From Consotaella aegiceratis (GTDB lineage Bacteria; Pseudomonadota; Alphaproteobacteria; Rhizobiales; Rhizobiaceae), in assembly GCF_036541425.1 (NCBI RefSeq), contig NZ_JAZHFT010000029.1, positions 1-64,000 of the forward strand: DNA of 64,000 nucleotides, in the 5' to 3' direction. Both the position numbers and the translations under genes were made by a program. Shown in pieces: positions 32,484 to 40,961 of this stretch; the first letter of the stretch is position 1, and every line of letters starts with the position of its first letter. The notes under the pieces were generated by a model. The model was not told where the DNA came from and ran no database searches. It saw only the letters and a list, made by a program, of their open reading frames with translations.

Positions 32484-33326
32484 ATGTACCGGACGGCAAT
32501 GTTCTATGCGATGGCCGCAGTAGCGTCGGTCGCGGCCCAGACAACCGCCCTCGCCGATCCCCTTGATCCCAGCGATATACCGACAGTCACTGAGGGCATC
32601 ATTTCCCTCTGTCGCGGCGGAACTCTCAGCGGCTCCAATGAACTCTACAGCCTTGACGCGAGCGCCGGAGTACAAACGGTTATATTCAAAAAGCTCGCTG
32701 AAGCCGGCGCTGAAGCCGAGGCGAAGCTGAAGAATGAGGAATGGGAAGGAATTCAATCCCTTGCCGACGCAAACCAATTCCACAAATGCGTCGAGTACGC
32801 CTTACCAATTTTCTTGTCTTCCATGGAGGCGCTGGGCGGCTCCCAGCCGCTTGCGGTCATAGATGATACCCGCGATGAAAAGAACAAGGTCTTTTTCAAG
32901 CCAGGATTTGAGCCCAAGTTCACCAACGCCTATCTCGCGTCTCGGCTGATCGGATTTGAAGTCGTTGACGACAACCTCAATATCGTAGTTGGCGTTACAA
33001 ATATAAATAAAATCCCAATTCGGATCCAGCTCGACCAAGACAGAGCAACATCCGTCATCGGTATGAGAGGAGGCCTTTGCTCAGATACATACAAAGCCAT
33101 GAAAGTTAGAGGAATCAGGGCTCACTATAATTGCTGTCAACATCTCACCCGGATAGATCCACAGAAAGAAATTGTATTTTCGATTTCGAATTTGCCGTGC
33201 GAACAGCCGATAACGGCGCAATCTGTCAACTTTAGCTTTCCCTATCGCATACTGGAGGATATCGACCACGGCTTGGACGACGAGGCATCTATAGTGTTTA
33301 TCGATGTCGCCGCCAAGAATGAATAA
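32484..33326 (+). CDS. Secreted protein, unknown (accessory cargo)
   Basis: The protein has 280 residues. ATG at 32484 has GGAGGAG 3 nt upstream. A clear signal peptide (MYRTAMFYAMAAVASVAAQT, cleavage probably after TALA at 24). The mature part is alpha/beta with Cys at several places (ISLCRGG, HKCVEYA, LCSDTY, YNCCQH, LPCEQP) that could pair in the periplasm. Local base composition is AT-richer than the flanks. It sits between two minus-strand early genes, so it is probably an inserted cargo gene. Family not recognised. Confidence 0.7.
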   Translation: MYRTAMFYAMAAVASVAAQTTALADPLDPSDIPTVTEGIISLCRGGTLSGSNELYSLDASAGVQTVIFKKLAEAGAEAEAKLKNEEWEGIQSLADANQFHKCVEYALPIFLSSMEALGGSQPLAVIDDTRDEKNKVFFKPGFEPKFTNAYLASRLIGFEVVDDNLNIVVGVTNINKIPIRIQLDQDRATSVIGMRGGLCSDTYKAMKVRGIRAHYNCCQHLTRIDPQKEIVFSISNLPCEQPITAQSVNFSFPYRILEDIDHGLDDEASIVFIDVAAKNE

Positions 33327-33379
33327 TAGAAATTTCTATTGAAAAAGAGAGAAAGCTCTTTCCCTACGGCGAGTGATCT

Positions 33380-34057
33380 CTATGCGGCTTTGCTCCGCTT
33401 CAACTCGCCTGCCTCCGCAGCCTTCTTCGCAGCCAGTTGCCGGCGCCGCGCGTTTCGCTTGGCCGCCCATGAAAAATCGCGGAATTCGGGATCATTGACG
33501 AGCTTCATGGAGGGATCGTCGCGCCATGTCAGCCCATGGGCTGGCTGCTCGCGCTCGTCTTCGATGTTGGCTGAAATGTACCCGTTTTCTGGACTGTCGA
33601 GCAACACCCCCGAAACCCGCATTTCGTTATTCTGCAATGTCCTGCCGCGAAGTTCTCGATTGATACGCGAGAGTGCCCGATCTTTTCGGCGCCTTCCGGT
33701 CTCTGGGTGAATGCCCTCGACCTTGAAGCACCACCTCTTGAAGGTCATGCCGCCGGCCTTTGACCGAGCCCACGCGAGCAGGCAGCGGCGCTCGCCGGCG
33801 TCCTTCACGGCGAGAAGCCAGGCCCGAAGGATCTCGACCTCCGACAGTTCGGCCGAGGACGGCATCAAACCCAACCGCTCCCAGAACTCCCTGCGCTCTT
33901 CCTCAAGTCGCTTGGTGCCCCACCCGAGCTTGTCGAGCCAGTCATGAACATAGGGGAGCGCCAAAGACCGAGGCTGCTGCGGCCCCACATGCTCGGGGAT
34001 GGCCCGATCGATCTCGGCCGCGCGGATGAACATCTCTGCGATATCGCCTTCGTTCAT
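33380..34057 (-). CDS. DUF6362-like phage protein
   Basis: The protein has 225 residues. The N-terminal helix (GDIAEMFIRAAEIDRAIPEH) is followed by WLLAVKDAGERRCLLAWARS (about 80-99) and FKRWCFKVEGIHPETGRRRK, the core of DUF6362, a family of phage proteins with a helix-turn-helix-like region found near replication genes. The C-terminus is very basic (AAKRNARRRQLAAKKAAEAG). Start overlaps the next upstream stop (ATGA). Confidence 0.65.
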   Translation of the reverse strand: MNEGDIAEMFIRAAEIDRAIPEHVGPQQPRSLALPYVHDWLDKLGWGTKRLEEERREFWERLGLMPSSAELSEVEILRAWLLAVKDAGERRCLLAWARSKAGGMTFKRWCFKVEGIHPETGRRRKDRALSRINRELRGRTLQNNEMRVSGVLLDSPENGYISANIEDEREQPAHGLTWRDDPSMKLVNDPEFRDFSWAAKRNARRRQLAAKKAAEAGELKRSKAA

Positions 34058-34491
34058 GGCGTTCTCCTGTCGTCTAGCAAGTCGAGCTGATCCGATCCGA
34101 AGCGACGCACAACCCGTTCATAGATAGCACCGTCGAGGGCGAAGCGCTGCGGCACGACCCCGGCGAGATCCTGCATCATGGCCTGCAGCGGGCCGATCGG
34201 CATCGCGTCCCAGAGTTCTAGCCAGGCCGTCGCATCACGATCGATGATTGGCCGGCAGGCGCGGATCATGTCGGACGCTGTCCAGAACCCCACCTCGTCG
34301 AGGCAGAGCCCGTTGTTGGCTGTTTCGGCCAGCGTCGAGAGCACGAGGCGCACATGTTCTTCGCCGTGCTTCCTGGCGATCCTGGCGACAGTCTCCGGCG
34401 CCCGTGTCTGCCCTGGCTCGGGATACCGGCTCTTGCCGATGACCTGGATGCCGTATTCGGCCAGGAGGGCGATGATCCGGTCTTCGGTCAT
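34054..34491 (-). CDS. Early-left protein, unknown
   Basis: The protein has 145 residues. ATG at 34491 (GGAGGG upstream) rather than the longer frame. It has EDRIIALLAEYGIQVIGKSR, then RAPETVARIARKHGEEHVRL and DEVGFWTASDMIRACRPIID. The helical plan with a conserved W looks like a DNA-associated phage protein. Coupled at both ends. No family recognised. Confidence 0.65.
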   Translation of the reverse strand: MTEDRIIALLAEYGIQVIGKSRYPEPGQTRAPETVARIARKHGEEHVRLVLSTLAETANNGLCLDEVGFWTASDMIRACRPIIDRDATAWLELWDAMPIGPLQAMMQDLAGVVPQRFALDGAIYERVVRRFGSDQLDLLDDRRTP

Positions 34492-34943
34492 TTGCCCTCC
34501 AGCCGGCGCTTGCGGCGCGCCTCGGCATAGTCGCGACCGAGCATGGCCACGCCGCTCTTGAAGTCCTCTGGGAAGAGCCCCTGACCACAGGCAGGGCAGC
34601 ACGGGACCATAGTGCGGGACCGCCACGCCTTGTCGATTTCCTTGGCCGCGATGGATCTGGCCTGGAAAGCCTCAGCCTCTTTCAGCCGCTGTTCCCGGCT
34701 ATCCAGGCGTGCCTTCTCGCGATCGAAATACTCCACCAGCAAAAGGAAGGCGTCGAAGGCATCGACGTCCCTCTCGCAGTCCTTGCACCAGATGCGGCGC
34801 TCTCTGGAATCGTAGTTGACCCGATGATGCTTGCAGGACGAAGCCGGGCGCCGTGTCAGACCGCGAGCAACGCGGATATCGCCAATGTCGACGACCTTCA
34901 CGCCACCAACGAAGTCCGGTTCTTCTATCGGTTCGTCGCTCAT
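34488..34943 (-). CDS. Zinc-binding early-left protein, unknown
   Basis: The protein has 151 residues. Two metal knuckles: CKHH...CKDC (about 37-57) and CCPACGQ (about 120). A charged helix (EKARLDSREQRLKEAEAFQA) lies between. It is probably a DNA- or protein-binding zinc ribbon. It overlaps the downstream start by 4 nt. Confidence 0.65.
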   Translation of the reverse strand: MSDEPIEEPDFVGGVKVVDIGDIRVARGLTRRPASSCKHHRVNYDSRERRIWCKDCERDVDAFDAFLLLVEYFDREKARLDSREQRLKEAEAFQARSIAAKEIDKAWRSRTMVPCCPACGQGLFPEDFKSGVAMLGRDYAEARRKRRLEGK

Positions 34944-34952
34944 ATCGACACC

Positions 34953-35417
34953 TCAGAAATTTCCCGGCGCGACCTGGCAACAGACGATGCCGTGCGAGCG
35001 CCACATCTCGACCATCCGCGCCCTGTCTTCGAAGACCAGATCGGGCTTCCGGTCCAGCTCCTCCATCCACTCCTGCTTGAGCACCGTGTCGTGGCGATGG
35101 TCTCCGGATTTCCGCGTGCGGATGGTGAGATGGCCAAGACCGTGCTTCTGGAGCCATGCCGTCGTCTTCTCGGCGACTTCATCGGATCGGCCGGACCAAA
35201 TCTCGACCTGTTCGCCGATCGCATCGAAGGCGAGCGCGGTGCGGATGATCGGCGCGCACGGTTCGTCCTTGTCGCAGGCGGCGTAAAAGCCTCGCCAGTC
35301 CTTCTCGGCATATGGCCGGCGTAGGAAGTGCTCCCGGTGTCCAGTGAGCGCCAGCGTGCCGTCGAGGTCGAAGATGATCAGCATCGGCTTGGTTCTCCAT
35401 GTCAGTGCATAGGTCAT
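34953..35417 (-). CDS. HAD-family phosphatase (polynucleotide 3'-phosphatase-like)
   Basis: The protein has 154 residues from ATG at 35417, coupled to the upstream stop; ATG at 35384 (GGAG upstream) is an alternative. HAD motif I is LIIFDLDGTLALTGHREHFL (about 13-32), motif II the IWSGRSDE stretch (about 73-80), and PDLVFEDRARMVEMW the final acidic motif. The short cap and GHR after motif I resemble the phosphatase domain of phage polynucleotide kinases, which trim 3'-phosphates during nucleic acid repair. No kinase domain is present. Confidence 0.8.
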   Translation of the reverse strand: MTYALTWRTKPMLIIFDLDGTLALTGHREHFLRRPYAEKDWRGFYAACDKDEPCAPIIRTALAFDAIGEQVEIWSGRSDEVAEKTTAWLQKHGLGHLTIRTRKSGDHRHDTVLKQEWMEELDRKPDLVFEDRARMVEMWRSHGIVCCQVAPGNF

Positions 35418-35812
35418 GCCGCGCTCGCTTTCTCGCGTTCATCGGTGTCGATCACCGCCTTGAGGATCGCGACCAGCATGGAGAGCCCACCCGTCGCTGC
35501 ATGGCTGTCGTAGGATCGCATCGACCGTCCATCGTCCCTGTCGTCGGTCAGGCCGCAAAGCCATCCTTGGCAGCCGTTCCAGAGCACCGTTTTGCTCCAG
35601 TCCGGGAACAGTCGCTCGGCGATCTTGAGGGCGGCGTCGATCGACCCGCACGTTGCTTCGCGGAGGTCACCCTGGTCGGCGAAGCTCCAGCCCGATCCGA
35701 AGACGCGCCGGGTTAGGTGATCGAGGCCATCGACGCCGCCAATCGGCTCCAACGTCGAGAAATCCTGCGCCGTCTCCAACTCGAAAATCAGCATGTCGTC
35801 ATCGATAGTCAT
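35414..35812 (-). CDS. Early-left protein, unknown
   Basis: The protein has 132 residues. It is acidic at the N-terminus (TIDDDMLIFELETAQDFSTL) with WNGCQGWLCGLTDDRDDGRS in the middle. No membrane or metal motif. The pattern ALKIAERLFPDWSKTVLWN suggests a small alpha/beta protein. Coupled to both neighbours by 4-nt overlaps. Confidence 0.6.
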   Translation of the reverse strand: MTIDDDMLIFELETAQDFSTLEPIGGVDGLDHLTRRVFGSGWSFADQGDLREATCGSIDAALKIAERLFPDWSKTVLWNGCQGWLCGLTDDRDDGRSMRSYDSHAATGGLSMLVAILKAVIDTDEREKASAA

Positions 35813-36171
35813 CCGATCCTCGCTTTCCGAACCTCAATGCTGCGCTTGCCGAGCCCTCGGAACAGCGTCTCTCGCTCTTGGAGTGCGGTATTGGCTCGGC
35901 TCTTCCGCCAACCCTCGACGTCGAGCACCTTCGCGACCTGTTTTTCGTCCGGCATCCGATCGGCTCTGATCTTGCCGAAGAGCTGACGGTTGACCTCGGC
36001 CATAGCAGCCCGCGTTGCCTCCTGGGCGCTGTCGAAATAGAGCCGCTCCTTGTTCTTCCCGAGAAGCTGGCGCCATTTGCCATGCGGCCGACGATAGATG
36101 CCGTAATACCGGTCGCCGATGCAGCCGAAAGAGGCGTCGGGCTGGTCGATGGGGATGTCGATCGTATCCAT
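35809..36171 (-). CDS. Early-left protein, AP2/integrase-arm-like, unknown
   Basis: The protein has 120 residues. YYGIYRRPHGKWRQLLGKNK followed by DSAQEATRAAMAEVNRQLF gives a three-stranded sheet plus helix, the plan of AP2-like and arm-type DNA-binding domains. The C-terminus is helical and basic. It overlaps the helicase start by 1 nt. A DNA-binding role is inferred. Confidence 0.6.
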   Translation of the reverse strand: MDTIDIPIDQPDASFGCIGDRYYGIYRRPHGKWRQLLGKNKERLYFDSAQEATRAAMAEVNRQLFGKIRADRMPDEKQVAKVLDVEGWRKSRANTALQERETLFRGLGKRSIEVRKARIG

Positions 36172-37640
36172 CAGAACGGCAACTCCTGCTCCTGCCGGCG
36201 CATCGACCGGTATCGGGTAAACCGCGCCTCGAATTCGACGATGGCCATTTTCATTCCGCCGTACCGGCCCTTGATGGTGCCGATCTCGGCCTTGCCTTCC
36301 GGGTCCATCGGCGTGGCGTCGAAGCTCTCCTTGAGCCGAAACCTGTTCCTGATCTGCTCGGCCTCCTTCTCATCCTTGGCGATGCGGAGCTGTTCGTCTC
36401 GCCAGCGTTCTGGGCGGTAGACGTAGAGCACGCTGTCGTAGTCCTGCCGGGCCGCCTCGCCTCCGTAGAGGTCCGCCGCGATCGGGCGGGGAACGAAGCG
36501 CCGGCTGCCTTCGCCGTTGCGCTGGTTCAGAAACCAGCAGGCGGCGCCGAGTTCTTCAGCGAGCGCCTTACCCTGCCGGTTGATGTTCGATGCCTTCGAG
36601 CCGGCGTCCGCCCTGGGATCGTCCGGCGTCACCGCGCTGACATGGTCGAGGATGATCAGCGGAGCCCCCCACTCGCGGCCGTCGGCGCGGCGCGTCTTTC
36701 TGGTCTTGTCGACCCATCGCCGGGCGATGCCGCAGAGCGTGCCCATCTTCTGGTTTGTCATGCGTCGCATCTTCAGAGGCAGCACGCGGATCCGCTCTGC
36801 CGAGGTCGACAGCAATCCGGCTTCGTGCTCGTTGAGTGATGCCCGAAGGATCTGTGGGACCGAGATGCTGGTCTCCTGCGTCATCATCTGACGGGCGATC
36901 TGCTCCGGCGTCTGGTCGTAGGAGAGGATCAGGCAGGGGTGACCAAGCTCGCAGACATGCCGCGCGATCTGGAGTGTCAGAGACGTCTTGCCTTCGCTTG
37001 ACGCGCCGAGCAGCCCATAGAGGTTTCCCGGCCGCAGGCCGTCGTCATCCAGAAGGTCGGCAAGCTCCGGAATGGGCACCGGAATGACCTGCCCTGCCCG
37101 ATTGGCTCCCGGCGACAGCTCGTGCAGGACGGCGTCCACAGCGCTGCCGGCATCGTCCTTGTCCTGAACCGTCGGAGCCAACGACCGGACCTTGCCGATG
37201 GCGTCTTCGACGGAAGAACAGAGCCCGGATATGCTGTCGGCCGGATCGCGGCGAAGGAACCGCTTGGCATGGTCCTCCAGCTCGGCCGCCGCGAAGCGGG
37301 AGGCATGATCCTCGATCACCCCGAGCGCGTAATCGCGCACGAGACCCGGCATTCCAGCCTCAGCCGCGAGTCTGGAGAGATATTGGCCAATCGAGATTTC
37401 ACCGACCTTCGTTTCTGGGTCGAAGAAGGTGCGTAGGATCATCGGGTCGGCCCGCCGGCCCTTCGCGACCAAGCTGCGGATCAGCCGAAAGATGTCCTGA
37501 TGCACCTGGTCATAGAAGTGCTCGGGCTCAAGGAACGGGACCGCATCCAGCGCACCATTATCCATCAGGAAGGCGCCAAGAAGCACCTGCTCAAGCTCGG
37601 CAACAGCATCGGCGGAAAAATCGTGCGTCATGTCATTCAT
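36171..37640 (-). CDS. dnaB: Replicative DNA helicase, DnaB-like
   Basis: The protein has 489 residues from ATG at 37640 (GGAG 8 nt upstream). An N-terminal helical domain (ELEQVLLGAFLMDNGALDAV, about 15-34) precedes the RecA-like core: Walker A GASSEGKTS (212-220), Walker B LIILDHVSA (about 320-330) and the RFVPRPIAADLYGGEAARQD region that carries the sensor/arginine residues. It unwinds DNA at the phage fork. No separate loader gene is obvious nearby. Confidence 0.88.
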   Translation of the reverse strand: MNDMTHDFSADAVAELEQVLLGAFLMDNGALDAVPFLEPEHFYDQVHQDIFRLIRSLVAKGRRADPMILRTFFDPETKVGEISIGQYLSRLAAEAGMPGLVRDYALGVIEDHASRFAAAELEDHAKRFLRRDPADSISGLCSSVEDAIGKVRSLAPTVQDKDDAGSAVDAVLHELSPGANRAGQVIPVPIPELADLLDDDGLRPGNLYGLLGASSEGKTSLTLQIARHVCELGHPCLILSYDQTPEQIARQMMTQETSISVPQILRASLNEHEAGLLSTSAERIRVLPLKMRRMTNQKMGTLCGIARRWVDKTRKTRRADGREWGAPLIILDHVSAVTPDDPRADAGSKASNINRQGKALAEELGAACWFLNQRNGEGSRRFVPRPIAADLYGGEAARQDYDSVLYVYRPERWRDEQLRIAKDEKEAEQIRNRFRLKESFDATPMDPEGKAEIGTIKGRYGGMKMAIVEFEARFTRYRSMRRQEQELPF

Positions 37641-38215
37641 GCCGCCTTCTCCATGTTGTGCTTGAGCATCCGGTAGAGGTCCGTGTTCTTCGCCGCGATG
37701 GCGATCGCGACGGCATCGGCCATATCGTCGTTGGTGACAGCGATGCGCTCTCGGGCGCACTGCTCACGGACGGCCTTCTTCCAGTCCTTCCGCTGCCATC
37801 CTGGTTTGCGGCCGAAACCCAGAAAGCTCCGTCGCCACGTCGAAGACGAGATCAGCACGAACGGAATGGCCTTGATCCCGGCCACCGCGACGATGGCCCC
37901 GGTGATCTGGTTCGACGAGATGATGGCGTTCAAGCCGCCGAAGTCGGTCGGGGCCTCTTCCTCGATATGCTCACCCATGAACTGCATCTTGCGCTTGATC
38001 GGCGCCTTCTGCCGAAGCGGGGCTTCAATGGCGATCAGATCCGGTCGCTTCTCGCGACACATCGCGATCAGCTTGCGAGCGATCGATGCCGACTTTTCCT
38101 CGTAGCAGTCACCCTCAGCGCGGATGACGCCGGCGGTGATCGCTGAGATGCTGCGCTCGTCCTCGTAGTAAGCGAAGCCGGTGGATTGTGCGGGATCGAG
38201 ACCGAGCAGAATCAT
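37637..38215 (-). CDS. RuvC-like Holliday junction resolvase
   Basis: The protein has 192 residues. RNase H-like fold with MILLGLDPAQSTGFAYYEDE (Asp 7), then LIAIEAPLRQK (Glu near 64), a middle FGGLNAIISSNQITGAIVAV and the final TNDDMADAVAIAIAA acidic pair near 165-170. These four acids match RuvC-type resolvases of phages. It would resolve branched DNA before packaging. It overlaps the neighbours by 4 nt on both sides. Confidence 0.82.
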   Translation of the reverse strand: MILLGLDPAQSTGFAYYEDERSISAITAGVIRAEGDCYEEKSASIARKLIAMCREKRPDLIAIEAPLRQKAPIKRKMQFMGEHIEEEAPTDFGGLNAIISSNQITGAIVAVAGIKAIPFVLISSSTWRRSFLGFGRKPGWQRKDWKKAVREQCARERIAVTNDDMADAVAIAIAAKNTDLYRMLKHNMEKAA

Positions 38216-39066
38216 CAGGCGGCCCTCCCGAACATGTCGAGCTGACCATCGGCGGCCGCGTCGAACTGCTTCGCCTGTTCCGATGGACCGGGCGCTGGCT
38301 CTTCCTGGACTTCCCGCTCGTCGAACTGCGGTGCGGTGAACTCGATGCTCACAATTTCGCAGATCGGCGCCACGCCGTGCCACTGATCACGGAAAATAGT
38401 GGTGTCGACACCGACACCGGCCTCAAAATGGAGGCCGGTCAGCTTCTGGAACTCAACCGCCTTGCCGTCTTTGTGCCGGTCGTAGAAGGGTTGTCCGCTA
38501 TACTTGAAGCCCGCGGACATCTGCGGAAGGATGAACACGCCGTAGCGCGCCAGATGAGCCGCAATGTCGATGACGTGAAACTCGAAATCAGCACCGGTGT
38601 ACCGCGGAGCGCGCTTGCCATCCTGGCGCCGTACTCGGCCAAATGGCGGGTTGCTGACGGCACAGTCGAACCGGCCAAGATCCATGCCGAGCACATCGAA
38701 CACGTCGGCCTGAATCCATGTTGCCTCAGGGACGATCTTGCGGCCGACCTCGATGTAGGACGGGTTGATCTCGATGCAGACGATCTCATTCCGGCGCCCG
38801 TACCTGTCCGCGTCGAGGATGGCGCGCGACAGCGTGCCGATGCCGGCGCAAAGATCGATCACGCGCCCCGGCCCGACATCAAGGGCGAAGTCGCCCGCCA
38901 TGTCGTACGGAGTGAAGAACGCGCCGGCGGCCGAATTGACGTGGTTCGCGGATTCCTGCCAGTTCTCCAGAACGAACCGACGATCGTCTTCGCTGAGCAC
39001 GTCTTTCTTCAGAAGCTCGACGGCCTGAGCATGAAGCTTCGCCTCGGCTTTGGTGAGCTTGGCCAT
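38215..39066 (-). CDS. N6-adenine DNA methyltransferase, NPPF type
   Basis: The protein has 283 residues. SAM motif I RVIDLCAGIGTLS (68-80), motif with acidic end EIVCIEINPSY (94-104) and catalytic SNPPFGRV (138-145). A helical N-terminus and a variable C-terminal half (PQMSAGFKYSGQPFYDRHKD) complete it. NPPF/Y enzymes methylate the exocyclic amine of adenine. The upstream 'GAFFTPYDMA' (about 48-57) resembles the entry segment of type I/IIG-type methylases. No restriction partner is coded here, so it is an orphan, probably protective or regulatory. Confidence 0.82.
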   Translation of the reverse strand: MAKLTKAEAKLHAQAVELLKKDVLSEDDRRFVLENWQESANHVNSAAGAFFTPYDMAGDFALDVGPGRVIDLCAGIGTLSRAILDADRYGRRNEIVCIEINPSYIEVGRKIVPEATWIQADVFDVLGMDLGRFDCAVSNPPFGRVRRQDGKRAPRYTGADFEFHVIDIAAHLARYGVFILPQMSAGFKYSGQPFYDRHKDGKAVEFQKLTGLHFEAGVGVDTTIFRDQWHGVAPICEIVSIEFTAPQFDEREVQEEPAPGPSEQAKQFDAAADGQLDMFGRAA

Positions 39067-39654
39067 CTATGCGGCCTCCTGATCGAATTTGCCGACCTCA
39101 TTGCCCCAGGCCATCCATCCAGCGCGGCTTGCACGAGAGAACAGCTCGACGCGGCGGGCGCGAGGCATCAACCGTTCAGCTTCTCGGTAGGCTTCTTCGG
39201 GCTTGCGGCTGTGCTCGCGCACCGGCGCCATGATGAGCGACCGTACGGAACGAGTAGTCTTCGGCTCGCCACGGGTCGCGATCAGAAATGGCTCGTGCGA
39301 GCTGCGGAGGATGTATCCGGTGCCGAATGCCAATTTGCCGCCGCTTGTAGTTTTGCCCCACGCCCCGGCGGTCTTGAAGGTAAACCCCCAGGAAGCCACA
39401 GTCTCGATCGCCTGTGGCAACATCGGATTGGTTGCCCACAGCCAGAGAACGCAGTCGTCAGCCGCGAGATCGCAGACTGGCAACGCCTTGATCGCGTCGA
39501 GAGTCATGCACCGATAGTGTGCCTGGGCCGACTTCCCTTCGCCCTTTGTCGAGTAGAGCTCAAAGGACCAAGCCGGATCGGCCATGATCAGGTCGTGACC
39601 ACGCGGCTCCAAGCCTTGAAAAGGCCAGTCGGGGAAGAGCGGCCCGGCAAACAT
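39067..39654 (-). CDS. MT-A70 family adenine methyltransferase
   Basis: The protein has 195 residues from ATG at 39654 (a GTG three bases upstream is also possible). The catalytic motif is DPAW in HDLIMADPAWSFELYSTKG, a variant of the family DPPW, followed by VLWLWATNPMLPQAIETVAS and GTGYILRSSHEPFLIATRGE; SRKPEEAY is the usual C-terminal signature. The phage MT-A70 group methylates adenine N6 in DNA. The A for P change inside the motif occurs in other members but should be noted. Coupled to the neighbouring genes. Confidence 0.85.
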   Translation of the reverse strand: MFAGPLFPDWPFQGLEPRGHDLIMADPAWSFELYSTKGEGKSAQAHYRCMTLDAIKALPVCDLAADDCVLWLWATNPMLPQAIETVASWGFTFKTAGAWGKTTSGGKLAFGTGYILRSSHEPFLIATRGEPKTTRSVRSLIMAPVREHSRKPEEAYREAERLMPRARRVELFSRASRAGWMAWGNEVGKFDQEAA

Positions 39655-40214
39655 CACGCCGCCTCACTCTCGTCATCGAGGTCTTCGTCGTGACCTGGGC
39701 CCTCGATCAGCTCGTCTGCTTCCATGGCGAGGATCGCATTGCGATCGGCTGTGCCCTGGTGGAAGCCCTGCATCCACTTCTCGTAGGCCTCAGTGCCGGC
39801 AGCGTGCGGGTTCTCCTCGGTGCCCATGCCGAGACGCCCTGCCCTGAGCCCGTCTTCATAGGCGCGTTCGTCCAACGGCGTTCTGGCGCCGGGAGCGACG
39901 CGGAACAGATCGCGCTGTTCGGGATCGAGCCCGTGGCCGAGGATCGCCAGATAGTCGAGCGTATCCTTCTGCTCCTGGATGAACTCCTCGGCTTTACCGC
40001 CGTTGGCGACCTGGATCGCCTTCTTCGCCGCCTTGGTGTTGATGCCCTTGGCGTCCGCGTTCTTGATCGCATTGCGATAGGTGCCGTTCGCGCTGTCGAG
40101 GTCTTCCTTGGCGCGGCGGATCTTCGAGAGCTGGAGCGCCTTGAAGGCGTCGCTCTCGGGTGTGTTGACTGGCGCCGTCTCTTCCGGCGTCGGGATAGGC
40201 TTTGCTTTCGCCAT
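39654..40214 (-). CDS. Protein with C-terminal ribosome-modulation-factor-like domain
   Basis: The protein has 186 residues. A charged helical N-terminus (KIRRAKEDLDSANGTYRNAI, about 31-50) is followed at about 115-165 by AYEDGLRAGRLGMGTEENPH and EAYEKWMQGFHQGTADRNAI, matching the GYxxG...W..G(F/W)..G pattern of RMF, the small protein that dimerises and idles ribosomes. Phage early proteins with this domain are known but their effect is not. The acidic tail (DEDLDDESEAA) is added. Confidence 0.65.
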   Translation of the reverse strand: MAKAKPIPTPEETAPVNTPESDAFKALQLSKIRRAKEDLDSANGTYRNAIKNADAKGINTKAAKKAIQVANGGKAEEFIQEQKDTLDYLAILGHGLDPEQRDLFRVAPGARTPLDERAYEDGLRAGRLGMGTEENPHAAGTEAYEKWMQGFHQGTADRNAILAMEADELIEGPGHDEDLDDESEAA

Positions 40215-40247
40215 GGCTCTAGGCGCTCCTGTTGCTCGTGGTGGTGA

Positions 40248-40961
40248 TCAAGCCGCCCTCTTGGCGGCACGGATGGCGTCTCGCTCGCCCCGAGTGCCCT
40301 CGCCCTCCGAAAGGCGTTGATGGACGGCGCAATATGAGAGCTTCGGAGACGCGACGCGGCAGCCGCAGAAGCGGGTGAAGGTCTCCGCCATGGGATCACC
40401 CTCGCCCACCGGCCAATGGCACTGGAAAGCACCGATCTCCCAAAGGAGAACGGGTTCGCTGCCCGGCAGCGGCTTGAACGCATCAGCGGTCGCGACAGCA
40501 GCGGGCAATGGTTCTTCCGGCCGCGGCCTCGGTTGAGGTGCCGGCTTCGGCTGCGGCCTCATCGGTACGACTTGGGCGGACTTACGAGGCGACTTGCTCG
40601 CGGTCTTCGTCTTGCTGCCCTTGCCGCGCTTCGGAAACATCTCCCGGCGCTTCGCAGCGATGCCGCTGATCTGATTGGGCGTCATGCCGAGCGCGTCGCC
40701 GATGGCGCGAGCGCTCTTGCCTTCGACCCACATCTTCGCGGCTTGGCGAATAACGTCCTCGCCGCCCGCGTATTCCGTCTCCGGCTTAGGCTGGCCGCGT
40801 TTCGGAAAGAGCCGCCGGTTCCGCGCCATGATGGCGAGCGTGCCCGACCTGGACCGTCCCAATGTCCTTCCGATCTCTTCCCCTGAGTGTCCATCGGCCC
40901 ACATCTCGGCCGCTCGGCGGATCTCTTCCTCGGTCCAAGGTTCGCCTGACGAGCGCGTCAT
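40248..40961 (-). CDS. gcrA: GcrA-family cell-cycle regulator with duplicated HTH
   Basis: The protein has 237 residues. Two related helix-turn-helix units at about 9-52 (WTEEEIRRAAEMWADGHSGE, ending RLFPKRG) and 67-110 (GGEDVIRQAAKMWVEGKSAR, ending MFPKRGK). A Lys/Pro-rich linker leads to the C-terminal GcrA domain (FQCHWPVGEG, FCGCRVAS, YCAVHQRL), which in Caulobacter GcrA contacts sigma-70 and with the HTH drives transcription from GANTC-methylated promoters. The second HTH is not in the host protein. A phage copy could redirect host cell-cycle transcription. Confidence 0.82.
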   Translation of the reverse strand: MTRSSGEPWTEEEIRRAAEMWADGHSGEEIGRTLGRSRSGTLAIMARNRRLFPKRGQPKPETEYAGGEDVIRQAAKMWVEGKSARAIGDALGMTPNQISGIAAKRREMFPKRGKGSKTKTASKSPRKSAQVVPMRPQPKPAPQPRPRPEEPLPAAVATADAFKPLPGSEPVLLWEIGAFQCHWPVGEGDPMAETFTRFCGCRVASPKLSYCAVHQRLSEGEGTRGERDAIRAAKRAA

